From Pedobacter jeongneungensis (lineage in GTDB: Bacteria; Bacteroidota; Bacteroidia; Sphingobacteriales; Sphingobacteriaceae), in NCBI RefSeq assembly GCF_000633455.1, contig NZ_AYMG01000023.1, forward strand, positions 124,001 through 188,000: 64,000 nucleotides of DNA, given 5' to 3'. Under the pieces are notes generated by a model, which was given only the letters and a program-made list of their open reading frames with translations, searched no databases and had not been told where the DNA came from. The stretch's first letter is position 1. Each line of letters starts with the position of its first letter. Made by a program: the position numbers and the translations under genes. Of the stretch, positions 1-8,879 are shown one piece after another.

Positions 1-183
1 AAGTTTGGTAAAGCGGATGTACCTTGCTGTAAAAACCACAGAATCTTTTCCACCATCCAGTTTTTTCCGCACAGAATCGAGTTCTTTGTTGGTACCCACA
101 TTTGTTTTTAAATCTTGTGCAAAGGCTTTATTGATGCCAGCAAGCATAAAGACTAAAAAACAGATTTGAACGATTTTACGCAT
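1..183 (-). CDS. Partial secreted protein, probable outer-membrane porin N-terminus
   Basis: Only the first 61 codons lie in the window; the gene runs off the left edge. The ATG at 183 follows the stop of the purine nucleoside phosphorylase by one base, so the two are probably co-transcribed. The start MRKIVQICFLVFMLAG and a cleavage-like AFAQ form a clear signal peptide. The mature part begins with a charged stretch followed by DSVVFTARYIRFTKL, which resembles the opening of the Bacteroidota putative porin family (Porin_10). That assignment is from memory of the family and rests on few residues; any secreted protein is possible. Confidence 0.6.
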   Translation of the reverse strand, partial: MRKIVQICFLVFMLAGINKAFAQDLKTNVGTNKELDSVRKKLDGGKDSVVFTARYIRFTKL

Positions 184-184
184 G

Positions 185-1000
185 TTACAATTCAGAAATT
201 AAGCGGGTTAAAATCTCTGTCATCTTTGGTTCGGCCTTGGCCGCAGCAGCTAAAATTTCATCTAAATTAAAAGGTTGCAGATCTTCAGGGAAACCTTCAT
301 CTGTAAGTACAGAAATGGCAAAAACGGGTAAACCGGCATGATTCGCCACAATTACTTCGGGTACAGTACTCATGCCCACTGCATCGGCACCAATTAAACG
401 TAAATATTTATATTCTGCTTTGGTTTCTAAATTCGGACCGGAAACGGCTACATACACGCCTTTATGGCATTTGATATCAACATCTTTTGCAATTTCTAAA
501 GCTTTGGCAATGATATCGCGTTTGTAAGGCTGGCTCATATCCGGAAAACGAGGTCCCAACTCACTTTCGATGATACCGCGCAAAGGATTATCGGGTTGCA
601 GGTTAATGTGATCTTCGATAATCATTAAATCGCCTTTTTTAAATTCGGGATTTAATGAACCCGCAGCATTGGAAACGATCAGGTTTTCGATGCCTAAACC
701 TTTCATTACCCTTACCGGGAAGGTAATTTGCTGCATGCTGTAACCTTCATAATAATGCAGACGGCCCTGCATGGCAATAATTTTCTTTCCGTTTAATGTA
801 CCAAAAATAAGTTTGCCGCTATGAAATTCTAAAGTAGAAATAGGAAAGTTTGGGATATTAGAATACATCAATTGATGTTCAACCTCGATTTCTTTTACCA
901 GGCCACCTAAACCAGTACCTAAAATAATGCCTATTTCTGGTTTAAAATTTTCTGTTTTACGTTTTATATATTCAACGGTTTCTTCTATTGCTCTTAACAT
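185..1000 (-). CDS. punA: Purine nucleoside phosphorylase (class I, trimeric type)
   Basis: Cytoplasmic purine salvage enzyme that splits inosine or guanosine with phosphate into the free base and ribose-1-phosphate. The 271-residue length fits the trimeric PNP-II family. Visible motifs are the phosphate-binding GTGLG at residues 28-32, MQGRLHYYEGY near 77-87, NAAG at 111-114, and the family signature GVYVAVSGPNLETKAEY near 184-200 followed by GMSTVPEV. It overlaps the downstream end of lpxK by 29 bases on the same strand, so translation of the two is probably coupled, and it is followed one base later by the partial secreted gene. The exact nucleoside preference cannot be read from sequence alone. 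Confidence 0.93.
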   Translation of the reverse strand: MLRAIEETVEYIKRKTENFKPEIGIILGTGLGGLVKEIEVEHQLMYSNIPNFPISTLEFHSGKLIFGTLNGKKIIAMQGRLHYYEGYSMQQITFPVRVMKGLGIENLIVSNAAGSLNPEFKKGDLMIIEDHINLQPDNPLRGIIESELGPRFPDMSQPYKRDIIAKALEIAKDVDIKCHKGVYVAVSGPNLETKAEYKYLRLIGADAVGMSTVPEVIVANHAGLPVFAISVLTDEGFPEDLQPFNLDEILAAAAKAEPKMTEILTRLISEL

Positions 1001-2033
1001 AATTTAAAATGAGTTCGTCAAAGGTAATCTTATCTTCTTCAAATAATTCAACCTCTATGGGTAAATAATATACAGGTAAATCTACCAGTAAATCTTCAAA
1101 TCCGGTAGCTCTTAAACGCTTGCTATCCTTTTCTGTTGTGATGATGATTTTTTCTTTTTTAATCCCGGCCAGAAAAGTGCTTTTAAACTTTCTGATATCT
1201 GCTTCTTTAAAGGCATAATGATCAGGAAATTCTTCGTGTTTAATGGTTGTTGAATATTTCCCGAGTTCTTCTATTAAGGGTTCCGGATTGGCGATTCCGG
1301 TTAAAAGAAAAATTTCAAAATCTTTAATTGATTCGAGTGTGCGGCTTTCATTTTGATACAAATGATGCAGATTGCCATATTGTAGGTAAGAATGTAATAC
1401 CGGTTGACCGACATTGGGCTGCAACTCATTTACTGAAGCCTGTTGGGCCACATGTAACAAAGGAACGGGCGACTTTGTAACTAATAAAACATCTGCTCTT
1501 TTTCTGGAAGAAAAAACATCTCTCAGATTACCCGCCGGCAGTAAAAATTGCAAAGTGCCTAATTTTCTAAATTCGAAAAGCAGGATATTAAAACCTGCCC
1601 GCACAGCACGGTGCTGAAAGGCATCATCGAGGATAATTAAATCGTGATTTTCTTTCAACTTATTAATGCCTTTTACACGGTCTTCGCACACGGCAACGGT
1701 TATCCCATTAAATTTTTGATGGTACTGCAAAGGTTCATCACCAATGGTTTCGGCAGTGGCATTGCCATCGGCAAGAATGAATCCTTTTGTTTTCCTGCCA
1801 TATCCCCTACTTAAAATCGCGATTTTGTAATCAGCCAGCAACCTCACCAAATATTCAACGGTAGGTGTTTTTCCCGATCCGCCAACGGCCAGATTACCTA
1901 CACAAATTACAGGCAGATCAAACTTCACCGATCGTAGGATCCCCCAATCGTAAAGTTTTTTACGGAGGATGATGGCCATTCCGTAAATCAATGAAAAAGG
2001 GAGCAGTAAAAGACGTAGGTAGTTTAGTAACAT
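972..2033 (-). CDS. lpxK: Tetraacyldisaccharide 4'-kinase
   Basis: Phosphorylates the 4' position of the lipid A disaccharide precursor at the inner membrane, the sixth step of lipid A synthesis, so the cell makes lipopolysaccharide or a relative. The 353-residue protein has a hydrophobic N-terminal segment (about residues 5-22) and the P-loop GNLAVGGSGKTP at 46-57, followed by the SRGYGRKTKG and DDAFQHR motifs typical of LpxK. It is the first gene of a minus-strand group, and its 3' end overlaps the phosphorylase gene by 29 bases. Confidence 0.95.
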   Translation of the reverse strand: MLLNYLRLLLLPFSLIYGMAIILRKKLYDWGILRSVKFDLPVICVGNLAVGGSGKTPTVEYLVRLLADYKIAILSRGYGRKTKGFILADGNATAETIGDEPLQYHQKFNGITVAVCEDRVKGINKLKENHDLIILDDAFQHRAVRAGFNILLFEFRKLGTLQFLLPAGNLRDVFSSRKRADVLLVTKSPVPLLHVAQQASVNELQPNVGQPVLHSYLQYGNLHHLYQNESRTLESIKDFEIFLLTGIANPEPLIEELGKYSTTIKHEEFPDHYAFKEADIRKFKSTFLAGIKKEKIIITTEKDSKRLRATGFEDLLVDLPVYYLPIEVELFEEDKITFDELILNYVKSNRRNR

Positions 2034-2381
2034 ATCGTGGTTTCAAAAATACTGATTATTTAAAAAAGAAAGGCATTGTAGTGGCATGCCCCATAAAGGA
2101 ACCGATAAGCGGATGAAATGGTTTGGAGAAAAATGATATAGTCCGAAGTCGGGAGTCCGGAGTCGGAAGTCGATTTACTAATGACCAATAATCAATGTCC
2201 AATGATCAGTAATCAAGCGCATTATTGACTAAACGAAACAATATCCTGTTTTCAGTTGGCAGTTGGCAGTTGGCAGTTACCAATAAACGAATGACAATTG
2301 AACCAATGAACAATTGAACTAATAAATCAACTATAATTTAAGTTTTTTTATTATCATTGTTATCTATCAAAACATATTTTA
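2034..2381. other. Intergenic region with short shuffled repeats
   Basis: This 348-base divergent space between lpxK and the hydroxylase gene carries no convincing ORF. It holds an agtc/ggag-rich shuffled tract (about 2142-2174) and a 7-base tandem repeat at 2253-2279. Promoters for both flanking genes must lie here, but I see no unambiguous TAnnTTTG match. Confidence 0.6.
2253..2279. repeat. Tandem repeat of CAGTTGG (about 3.9 copies)
   Basis: Three perfect copies of the 7-mer CAGTTGG are followed by a partial copy, CAGTTA. The unit is too short and lacks spacers, so this is a simple tandem repeat and not CRISPR. Copy number may vary between strains. Confidence 0.85.
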
Positions 2382-3521
2382 ATGTCTCCGAGTAAAAGAT
2401 TAGTTGTAGGCCAAGGCCAGATCAGTGGGTATATTTCTATTTTTTTAGCTGTATTGGCGCTTTTAGGGATCCTTTGTTTTCATTATCCTGAAAAGCTTAC
2501 CACCCCCGAATTCCGCGAAATATACACCAAAGAGAGTATGGAAGCTTTAATGCTTGGTGGTGTTATTGCCTGTTTCTTTTTCGCTTTATTAAGTTTAATC
2601 CTCAGCAAAAAAATTAAATGGGCGTGGCCAGGTTTTGCATTGGGCGCTTTAGCGGTTATACTGGGTGCGTTAAGCGTAGAAGGCAGGGATGTTGCTAAAT
2701 CGAACTGGCATTTTGGGTTAGACTGGATGATCTTAGACCTGCTTTTAATGGTCGCTATTTTTGTTCCATTGGAGTTGTTTTTCCCGAAAAATAATGAGCA
2801 GACCAAATTCCACGAAGAATGGCGTACCGATTTAACGTATTTTGTAATCAGCCACCTGTTTATTCAATTTTTCGGTATCATCACCCAAAAACCTGCAGTA
2901 TTATTTTTTGGATGGATGGGACTGGATAAGGTACATGCCTGGGTACAGGGTTTGCCATTTATAGTAGCCTTGTTTTTGGCATTTTTTAGCACGGATCTTT
3001 TTCAATATTGGGCACATCGTTTTTTCCACACCAGGGTATCGCTGTGGCGTTTCCACTCCATACACCACTCTACACAGAATATGGATTGGCTGGCCGGAAG
3101 CCGTACCCATTTTATCGATATCTTTTTTACCCGTGCCATGACTTTTATTCCGCTTTATGTATTGGGTTTTTCATCAACGGTATTTAATGTGTACATCATT
3201 TTTATTGCCATCCACGCAGTTATGATCCATGCCAATACCCGGATTAATTTCGGACCATTGAAATATATTTTCACAACACCTCAATACCACCACTGGCACC
3301 ATTGCGAAGACCCTAAATATTACGGACATAATTTTGCCTCTATATTCCCTTTTATCGATATGATATTCGGCACTTATTATTTACCAGGCAAGGAATGGCC
3401 GGCAGGAACGGGTGTGCATGAGGCTGCCTACCCGAAAGGTTTTGTTAAACAATCTATTTATCCATTTACCAAAAGTCCGTTCGATACCGATTTGAATATG
3501 GAAGAACGGAGTGATAGATAA
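2382..3521 (+). CDS. Sterol desaturase / fatty acid hydroxylase family membrane protein
   Basis: A 379-residue polytopic membrane protein with hydrophobic segments near residues 17-34, 54-74, 79-94 and 109-129, and further segments after 150. The di-iron histidine motifs of the fatty-acid hydroxylase superfamily are plain: HRFFH at 212-216, HSIHH at 225-229 and HHWHH at 303-307. Such enzymes hydroxylate or desaturate lipids, sterols, carotenoids or alkylglycerol chains; the substrate cannot be told from sequence. The first two or three helices precede the usual catalytic domain and make it longer than minimal family members. It appears to be a single-gene unit, with repeat-rich spaces on both sides. 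The next operon, on the same strand, makes a lipid-like product, but 462 bases of repeats separate them. Confidence 0.85.
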   Translation: MSPSKRLVVGQGQISGYISIFLAVLALLGILCFHYPEKLTTPEFREIYTKESMEALMLGGVIACFFFALLSLILSKKIKWAWPGFALGALAVILGALSVEGRDVAKSNWHFGLDWMILDLLLMVAIFVPLELFFPKNNEQTKFHEEWRTDLTYFVISHLFIQFFGIITQKPAVLFFGWMGLDKVHAWVQGLPFIVALFLAFFSTDLFQYWAHRFFHTRVSLWRFHSIHHSTQNMDWLAGSRTHFIDIFFTRAMTFIPLYVLGFSSTVFNVYIIFIAIHAVMIHANTRINFGPLKYIFTTPQYHHWHHCEDPKYYGHNFASIFPFIDMIFGTYYLPGKEWPAGTGVHEAAYPKGFVKQSIYPFTKSPFDTDLNMEERSDR

Positions 3522-3983
3522 AAAATTAGCGCTAACGCCCGTGTTCAACGATGCAATCGTAAAGCTATTTCTTCACAAGCAATAAACAGATTAAAATAAT
3601 TGGGAAAGCAGTGCCTGCAGTAAAGATTAATGTTAGCCGGGCTTTCCGCTAAATCTTTTGTTTTTGAAGGAAAACAAAAGTATATCGCTGCAATCCCGTT
3701 TAACCAATACTGCCACTGCTGCTATTAAAGGTTTTTAAACCCGGTCTCAAACTGTTAACGTTCCTGTCAGATGGTAACATCTGACTGCACGCTATCTATA
3801 CGCCCAACTCCGTGCCCTCGGTGTCTTTTCTCGGCGACCTCTGTGGTAAAAGTGCAACACGTTCTACGATACAATCATAAAGCTATTTCTGCACTCGTTT
3901 GGAAACGAGCGCAAACGCGTTAAAGACTTGCAACCGGAACAAACAGACATTTAAAGTGTTATATTAGCGTTCCATCTCATTTT
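3522..3983. other. Intergenic region with degenerate repeats
   Basis: 462 bases with no supportable gene. A 33-base direct repeat with about five mismatches lies at 3544-3576 and 3862-3894 (both contain the core AAAGCTATTTCT). The space between holds the perfect hairpin at 3766-3785 and a segment (about 3640-3740) resembling the repeat family seen near 29680-29760. The promoter of the polyketide operon must lie towards the right end, but I cannot place it. Confidence 0.6.
3766..3785. repeat. Perfect short hairpin, 8-bp arms
   Basis: GTCAGATG, a 4-base loop GTAA, and CATCTGAC form an exact inverted repeat. No T-run follows on either strand, so it is not a standard intrinsic terminator. It sits inside a repeat-like intergenic block. 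Confidence 0.75.
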
Positions 3984-5114
3984 ATGCAGCCCGAAACAGA
4001 AATTTTAATTATTGGCGGTGGATTGGCAGGCTTAACTGCTGCACTCCACATGAACAAACTCGGGCTAAATGTGATGCTGATTGAGAAAGATACCTATCCC
4101 CATCATAAAGTTTGTGGCGAATACATTTCGAACGAGGTACTGCCCTATTTTAAATGGCTCGGCCTCGATATTGAAAGCCTTGAACCTGCTTTGATCAGCG
4201 ATCTGATTTTTACTTCCCTTTCGGGCAAAAGCATACAGACGAAATTACCGCTTGGCGGTTTTGGACTAAGCAGGTACACTATAGACCACTACCTCTACAC
4301 CGAACTCATCAAAAGAAATGTAAAGGTGATCCACGATCGTGTTGTGCAAGTGAATTTTACAGATGATCAATTCATAGTTGAAACGGCAACGGCTAGTTTT
4401 GCTGCTTCTTACGTAATCGGGGCTTATGGAAAAAGATCAGCCATTGATGTTAAACTGAACCGGAAATTCATCAACAAGCAATCGCCCTACCTTGCGGTTA
4501 AAGCACATTATAAAGCTAATTTTCCTGATGATGTGGTTAGCCTGCATAATTTCGAAGGTGGCTATTGTGGGGTTTCCAAAGTAGAAAACGATCGGTTAAA
4601 CATCTGTTACCTGGCCAATTACGAAAGCTTTAAAAAGCATAAAAACATTATAGCTAACCAGGAAAACATCCTTTACAAAAACAAGTTCCTAAAAGACATT
4701 TTCGAAAATGCAGAAAATTTGTTTGAAATGCCATTAACCATCAGCCAGATTTCCTTTGAAGCTAAAGAGCCTGTTTATAAACACATTTTAATGATCGGTG
4801 ATACGGCCGGACTGATCCATCCACTTTGTGGAAATGGTATGGCGATGGCTATTCACAGTGCTAAAATTGTATCGACGCTGCTGCACCAAAAAATAGAAGG
4901 CAAAATTGCTTCTCGTGATGCGCTTGAACTAAATTATATTGCACAATGGAACAAGGAGTTTAAAAACCGATTAAAAATGGGCAGGATTTTATCTTCGCTG
5001 CTCAAAAACAATAAATTCGAAAAGTTTGCCATGAATACTTTAGGCAAAATGCCTTTTCTACTCGACACCATTATCAAACAAACCCACGGAAAACCCATTA
5101 CCATTACAACATAA
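3984..5114 (+). CDS. FAD-dependent oxidoreductase of the polyketide operon
   Basis: A 376-residue flavoprotein of the geranylgeranyl-reductase / aromatic-ring hydroxylase type. The Rossmann FAD motif GGGLAG is at residues 11-16, an acidic residue ends the second strand (MLIEKD), and the second FAD motif GDTAGLIHPLCGNGMAMA is near 272-289. It has no signal peptide. Its stop codon overlaps the methyltransferase start by one base (TAATG), so it opens a tightly coupled seven-gene operon. By analogy with Streptomyces SrsC, a flavoprotein beside a type III polyketide synthase may hydroxylate the resorcinol ring to a hydroquinone or quinone; that role is inferred. Reduction of a lipid double bond is an alternative. 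Confidence 0.85.
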   Translation: MQPETEILIIGGGLAGLTAALHMNKLGLNVMLIEKDTYPHHKVCGEYISNEVLPYFKWLGLDIESLEPALISDLIFTSLSGKSIQTKLPLGGFGLSRYTIDHYLYTELIKRNVKVIHDRVVQVNFTDDQFIVETATASFAASYVIGAYGKRSAIDVKLNRKFINKQSPYLAVKAHYKANFPDDVVSLHNFEGGYCGVSKVENDRLNICYLANYESFKKHKNIIANQENILYKNKFLKDIFENAENLFEMPLTISQISFEAKEPVYKHILMIGDTAGLIHPLCGNGMAMAIHSAKIVSTLLHQKIEGKIASRDALELNYIAQWNKEFKNRLKMGRILSSLLKNNKFEKFAMNTLGKMPFLLDTIIKQTHGKPITITT

Positions 5115-5827
5115 TGCCTGTAGATACCACATATAGAAGCACTGCCCCCGAAATTATGGACGATTTTGACATGGAAGGCGAAATATTACGAGATGCACTG
5201 GATAAAATAGCCAGCATTAACCAACTCCTTGGCGGTAATAAAGTTACATTAGATGGGGTTAAAAGCTTAATCGCCAGCAAACCAAAGGATGAAGTTATAC
5301 GTATTACTGATATTGGCTGTGGAAACGGCGATATGTTGCGCACTTTGGCCGATTATGCCAATAATAATGGCCTGCATTTTATGTTGAAAGGAATTGATGC
5401 CAATAGGTTTACCATTGATCATGCAAAAAGTTTATCCGAAAATTATCCCAATATCACCTACGATTGCAGCGATATTTTTGAGGATTTAAGTCAGGATGAA
5501 CCCTGCGATATTATGCTCTGTACCTTAACACTCCATCATTTTAAGGATGAAGAAATTATTAAACTGTTGGAAAATTTCAAAAGATCGGCCAAAATAGGCA
5601 TCGTTATTAATGATCTGCAGCGAAGTGCATTGGCTTATCGCCTTTTTAAGGTTTTATGTTATGTATTTCGGTTAAATGATATGTCGCGCGAAGATGGATT
5701 GGTATCTATCCTTCGTGGGTTTAAAAGATCCGACCTGGTTAAATATACCAAACAATTAAACCTTAAATCGAGTTCGATAAAATGGAAATGGGCTTTCCGC
5801 TACCAATGGATAATTAAAAATATATGA
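5114..5827 (+). CDS. SAM-dependent methyltransferase of the polyketide operon
   Basis: A 237-residue class I methyltransferase. The glycine-rich SAM motif DIGCGNGDM is near residues 66-74, the acidic second motif GIDANRF follows, and CTLTLHHFKDEEI is the usual post-IV stretch. It overlaps the gene before it by one base and the polyketide synthase after it by four (ATGA). Placement suggests methylation of the polyketide product or its ring oxygen, as SrsB does in Streptomyces phenolic-lipid synthesis; this is inferred from the neighbourhood. The C-terminal part is rich in Arg and Lys, which may help it meet membranes or an acyl carrier protein. Confidence 0.87.
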   Translation: MPVDTTYRSTAPEIMDDFDMEGEILRDALDKIASINQLLGGNKVTLDGVKSLIASKPKDEVIRITDIGCGNGDMLRTLADYANNNGLHFMLKGIDANRFTIDHAKSLSENYPNITYDCSDIFEDLSQDEPCDIMLCTLTLHHFKDEEIIKLLENFKRSAKIGIVINDLQRSALAYRLFKVLCYVFRLNDMSREDGLVSILRGFKRSDLVKYTKQLNLKSSSIKWKWAFRYQWIIKNI

Positions 5828-6876
5828 GCGTAACCGTAAAAGCAGTAAGCAAAGCCTTGCCCGAGTTCTGGAGATCAACCGATGAGATTTTACCCTTCCT
5901 TGATGTTTGGCTGAAAGATCATGATGAGCGTTTTATCAGAAAGGTGAAAAAGATTTTCGAAGGTGCAGCAGTTGATAAACGCTATTCGTTCATGTCGCCC
6001 GAAGAGGTTTTTAGCGATTTAAGCTTCGAAGAACGAAATCAGATTTATGTGCGGGAAGGCATTAAATTAGGCGCTAAATGTTTGAGTTCGGCACTCGAAA
6101 AAGCAGGCTGGCAAGCTCAGGATTTAGATTACATCATCACGGTAAGCTGCACGGGCATTATGATCCCATCTTTGGATGCTTACCTGATCAATTTATTGAA
6201 ACTTCGCCAGGATGTGGTGCGTTTACCCGTAACCGAAATGGGCTGTGCCGCCGGGGTATCGGGTATGATTTACGCCAAGAATTTTCTGAAAGCAAATCCA
6301 GGCAAACGGGCAGCAGTTGTTGCAGTAGAATCGCCAACGGCAACCTTTCAGCTCAACGATTTTTCGATGGTCAACATTGTAAGTGCAGCCATATTTGGAG
6401 ATGGTGCGGCCTGTGTACTGTTAAGTTCGAATGAGGAAGATAAAGGTCCTGAAATTTTGGCCGAAGAAATGTACCATTTTTACGATGCGGAAGAAATGAT
6501 GGGTTTTCAGCTTACCAATACCGGATTACGAATGGTATTGGATATTGCCGTACCCGAAACGATTGCTGAACATTTCCCTGCTATTATCCACCCGTTTCTG
6601 GCTAAAAATGATCTTGAAATTAAAGATATAAACCACTTAATTTTTCATCCGGGTGGAAAAAAGATTATCCAGACCGTAGAAGAACTATTTAGCGACCTCG
6701 GTAAAAATATAGACGAAACCAAAGAAGTTTTAAGACTCTATGGAAATATGAGCAGTGCAACGGTACTCTATGTTTTAGAACGTACTATGGATAAAAAACC
6801 GGCAAAAGGAGAAAAAGGATTGATGCTGAGCTTTGGTCCAGGCTTTTCGGCACAAAGAATATTATTGCAATGGTAA
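5824..6876 (+). CDS. Type III polyketide synthase
   Basis: A 350-residue chalcone/stilbene-synthase superfamily enzyme. The full catalytic triad can be placed: Cys141 in EMGCAAG, His275 in FHPGGKK and Asn308 in YGNMSS, with the terminal GFGPGFS-like loop present as LSFGPGFSAQ. Such enzymes extend an acyl starter with malonyl-CoA and cyclise it to alkylresorcinols, alkylpyrones or similar. It has no own ACP, but ketosynthase, dehydratase and ACP genes follow, which suggests that the starter is a carrier-bound or specially made acyl chain. Its start overlaps the methyltransferase stop (ATGA), and the next gene begins 33 bases after its stop. Product identity is unknown. Confidence 0.93.
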   Translation: MSVTVKAVSKALPEFWRSTDEILPFLDVWLKDHDERFIRKVKKIFEGAAVDKRYSFMSPEEVFSDLSFEERNQIYVREGIKLGAKCLSSALEKAGWQAQDLDYIITVSCTGIMIPSLDAYLINLLKLRQDVVRLPVTEMGCAAGVSGMIYAKNFLKANPGKRAAVVAVESPTATFQLNDFSMVNIVSAAIFGDGAACVLLSSNEEDKGPEILAEEMYHFYDAEEMMGFQLTNTGLRMVLDIAVPETIAEHFPAIIHPFLAKNDLEIKDINHLIFHPGGKKIIQTVEELFSDLGKNIDETKEVLRLYGNMSSATVLYVLERTMDKKPAKGEKGLMLSFGPGFSAQRILLQW

Positions 6877-6909
6877 AATTCATTCAATCACTCAATCCTT
6901 CAATAACTC

Positions 6910-7356
6910 ATGACAAAAGAAGAAATATTAGCTAAACTTCCTTACGGCAAATCCTTTCTATTTGTTGATGAATTATTGCATATTGATGAAAATGGTGCAA
7001 AGGGAGTATTTACTTACACTGAAAACCTATTTTTTTACGAAAGTCATTTTAAAAACCATCCGGTTACCCCTGCCGTAATTCTCACCGAAACCATGGCGCA
7101 GATCGGTTTGGTATGTTTGGGAATTTACTTATTAAAAGATAACGATATAGAAGATCAACTATCAATTGCCATGACATCAAACGCGATAGATTTTTTAAAA
7201 CCGGTTTATCCGGGTGAGAAAGTGATTGTAACCAGCGAAAAAATATATTTCAGGTTTAATAAACTAAGCTGCAAGGTAAAAATGGAAAATGTTGCTGGCA
7301 AGGTGCTTTGCAAGGGAAATATTTCAGGTATGTTAATTTCAAAAAGCAATGGATAA
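6910..7356 (+). CDS. FabZ-like 3-hydroxyacyl-ACP dehydratase
   Basis: A 148-residue single hot-dog-fold protein related to FabZ. The stretch SHFKNHPVTPAVILTETMAQ aligns with the FabZ active-site helix and keeps the catalytic His46 and the acidic residue Glu60. It should dehydrate 3-hydroxyacyl chains on the ACP encoded two genes on. It overlaps the ketosynthase start by eight bases, so the pair is translationally coupled. A dedicated dehydratase in a type III PKS operon implies that the operon makes or reshapes its own acyl starter, possibly unsaturated. No ketoreductase is encoded here, so that step would come from primary fatty acid synthesis. Confidence 0.88.
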   Translation: MTKEEILAKLPYGKSFLFVDELLHIDENGAKGVFTYTENLFFYESHFKNHPVTPAVILTETMAQIGLVCLGIYLLKDNDIEDQLSIAMTSNAIDFLKPVYPGEKVIVTSEKIYFRFNKLSCKVKMENVAGKVLCKGNISGMLISKSNG

Positions 7357-8626
7357 CAGGGTTGTAATTACCGGTTTGGGCGTATGTGCACCCAATGGCA
7401 CCACCATTCCTGAATTTTCGGATGCAATAAAAAATGGGATTTCGGGTATCCGTCACCAGCCTGACCTGGAAACTTTAAATTTCTCCTGTCAGATTGCCGG
7501 AAAACCCGAATTGAGCGAAGAACGGATCAGTCGATACTTTACTCCGCTCGAATTACGCAACTTAAATAGTACAGGTATTGTTTATGGTGTAATTGCAGGA
7601 TTAGATGCCTGGAAAGATGCAGGTTTAGCTATAGAAAATAATGACGAACCCGATTGGGACAGTGGATCTATTTTCGGTACCGGAACTTCTGGTATTGATA
7701 AATTTAGATGGGCCATTAATAAAATTGATGAGCTTGAAATCAGGAAACTGGGAAGTTCTGTCGTGATACAAACGATGGCCAGCGGCGTGAGTGCATTTAT
7801 CAGTGGCAAACTCGGATTGGGTAATCAGGTAAGCACCAATTCTTCAGCCTGTGCAACGGGAGCCGAAAGCATTTTACTGGCTTACGAAAGGATTAAATCC
7901 GGTCAGGCTACAAAAATGCTGGCAGGCAGCACCAGTGATAGCGGTCCTTATATATGGGGTGGTTTTGATGCCATGAAGGTTTGTACCTTTAAACATAACC
8001 ACGAACCGGAAAAAGGCAGCAGACCGATGAGCGCCACAGCAAGTGGTTTTGTACCGGGAAGCGGTGCAGGCGCATTGGTTTTAGAATCGCTGGAAAGTGC
8101 ACTGGCCAGAAAAGCCAAAATTTACGGGGAAGTACTGGGTGGCCATATCAATTCTGGTGGTCAAAGGGGCTTGGGAACCATGACTGCACCCAATCCAACC
8201 GCGGTTCAGCGCTGTATACAAACATCCTTAAAAAACGCGGGCATTGAAGCACACGAAATTGATGTGATTAATGGTCACCTTACTGCTACCACCAAAGATG
8301 CCCTGGAAGTAGAAAACTGGAAAGCAGCATTGCAATTACCTCCGGACCATTTCCCCTACATCAACTCATTAAAAGGCATGATCGGGCATTGTATCGCCGC
8401 TTCGGGAAGTATAGAATGTGTGGCCTCCATACTAGAATTATCTGAAGGTTTTATTTTCCCCAATATCAATTGTGAAGATTTAAATCCTGAAATCTCCAAC
8501 TTAATCGATGTAAAAAGCATTCCCCAAACGTTAATCCGACAACCAATTAATATCTTAGCCAAAGCCAGTTTCGGATTTGGCGACATTAACGCCTGTGTTA
8601 TCTTTAAAAAATACTCCTATGAATAA
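7349..8626 (+). CDS. Beta-ketoacyl-ACP synthase (FabF-like, operon-specific)
   Basis: A 425-residue condensing enzyme with a FabF-like layout. The Cys-His-His triad is intact: Cys168 in SSACATGAE, His310 in INGHLTATT and His347 in GMIGHCIAASG, with Lys342 five residues before the last His and FGFGDINAC at the C-terminus. The motif around His310 is unusual: FabF enzymes normally read NAHGTST, while here it is NGHLTAT with Leu for Gly, so the chain pocket or partner choice may differ. It should elongate acyl chains on the operon's ACP. The N-terminus (MDNRVVITGLGVCAPNG) supports the chosen start, which overlaps the dehydratase by eight bases. Confidence 0.9.
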   Translation: MDNRVVITGLGVCAPNGTTIPEFSDAIKNGISGIRHQPDLETLNFSCQIAGKPELSEERISRYFTPLELRNLNSTGIVYGVIAGLDAWKDAGLAIENNDEPDWDSGSIFGTGTSGIDKFRWAINKIDELEIRKLGSSVVIQTMASGVSAFISGKLGLGNQVSTNSSACATGAESILLAYERIKSGQATKMLAGSTSDSGPYIWGGFDAMKVCTFKHNHEPEKGSRPMSATASGFVPGSGAGALVLESLESALARKAKIYGEVLGGHINSGGQRGLGTMTAPNPTAVQRCIQTSLKNAGIEAHEIDVINGHLTATTKDALEVENWKAALQLPPDHFPYINSLKGMIGHCIAASGSIECVASILELSEGFIFPNINCEDLNPEISNLIDVKSIPQTLIRQPINILAKASFGFGDINACVIFKKYSYE

Positions 8627-8879
8627 AGAACAGATTATCGAAGCTTTAAAAACCATCGTTCAGCCTTACAGCGAAGAAACATCAGCCCTGGCCCATATCG
8701 ACGAGAACACCGACTTTATTAATGATTTAAAGATAAATTCAGCCAACCTGGTTGATATCATTCTTGATATTGAAGAAAAATTCAATATTGAAATAGACAA
8801 TGATTCGATGGCAAAAATGCTTAATGTAAAAGCCACTACTGAAATTATTGAATCAAAATTAGCGGCAAATGCTGGGTAA
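8619..8879 (+). CDS. Acyl carrier protein
   Basis: An 86-residue discrete carrier protein. The phosphopantetheine attachment residue is Ser41 in DLKINSANLVDI, where the common DSL is replaced by NSA. The following helix (IILDIEEKFNIEI) is acidic, as in other ACPs. I place the start at MNKEQIIEAL; an upstream in-frame ATG at 8577 lies within the ketosynthase gene and would add residues foreign to ACPs. It overlaps the ketosynthase by eight bases and the phosphopantetheinyl transferase by eleven. It probably holds the chain handled by the neighbouring ketosynthase and dehydratase and may hand it to the type III PKS. Confidence 0.88.
   Translation: MNKEQIIEALKTIVQPYSEETSALAHIDENTDFINDLKINSANLVDIILDIEEKFNIEIDNDSMAKMLNVKATTEIIESKLAANAG

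Noticed and set aside
2253-2279. CRISPR-like repeat
   Set aside because: The unit is 7 bases in direct tandem with no spacers and no cas genes nearby.
8577-8618. Longer ACP with 14 extra N-terminal residues
   Set aside because: The extra residues come from another frame of the ketosynthase gene and do not resemble ACP sequence.
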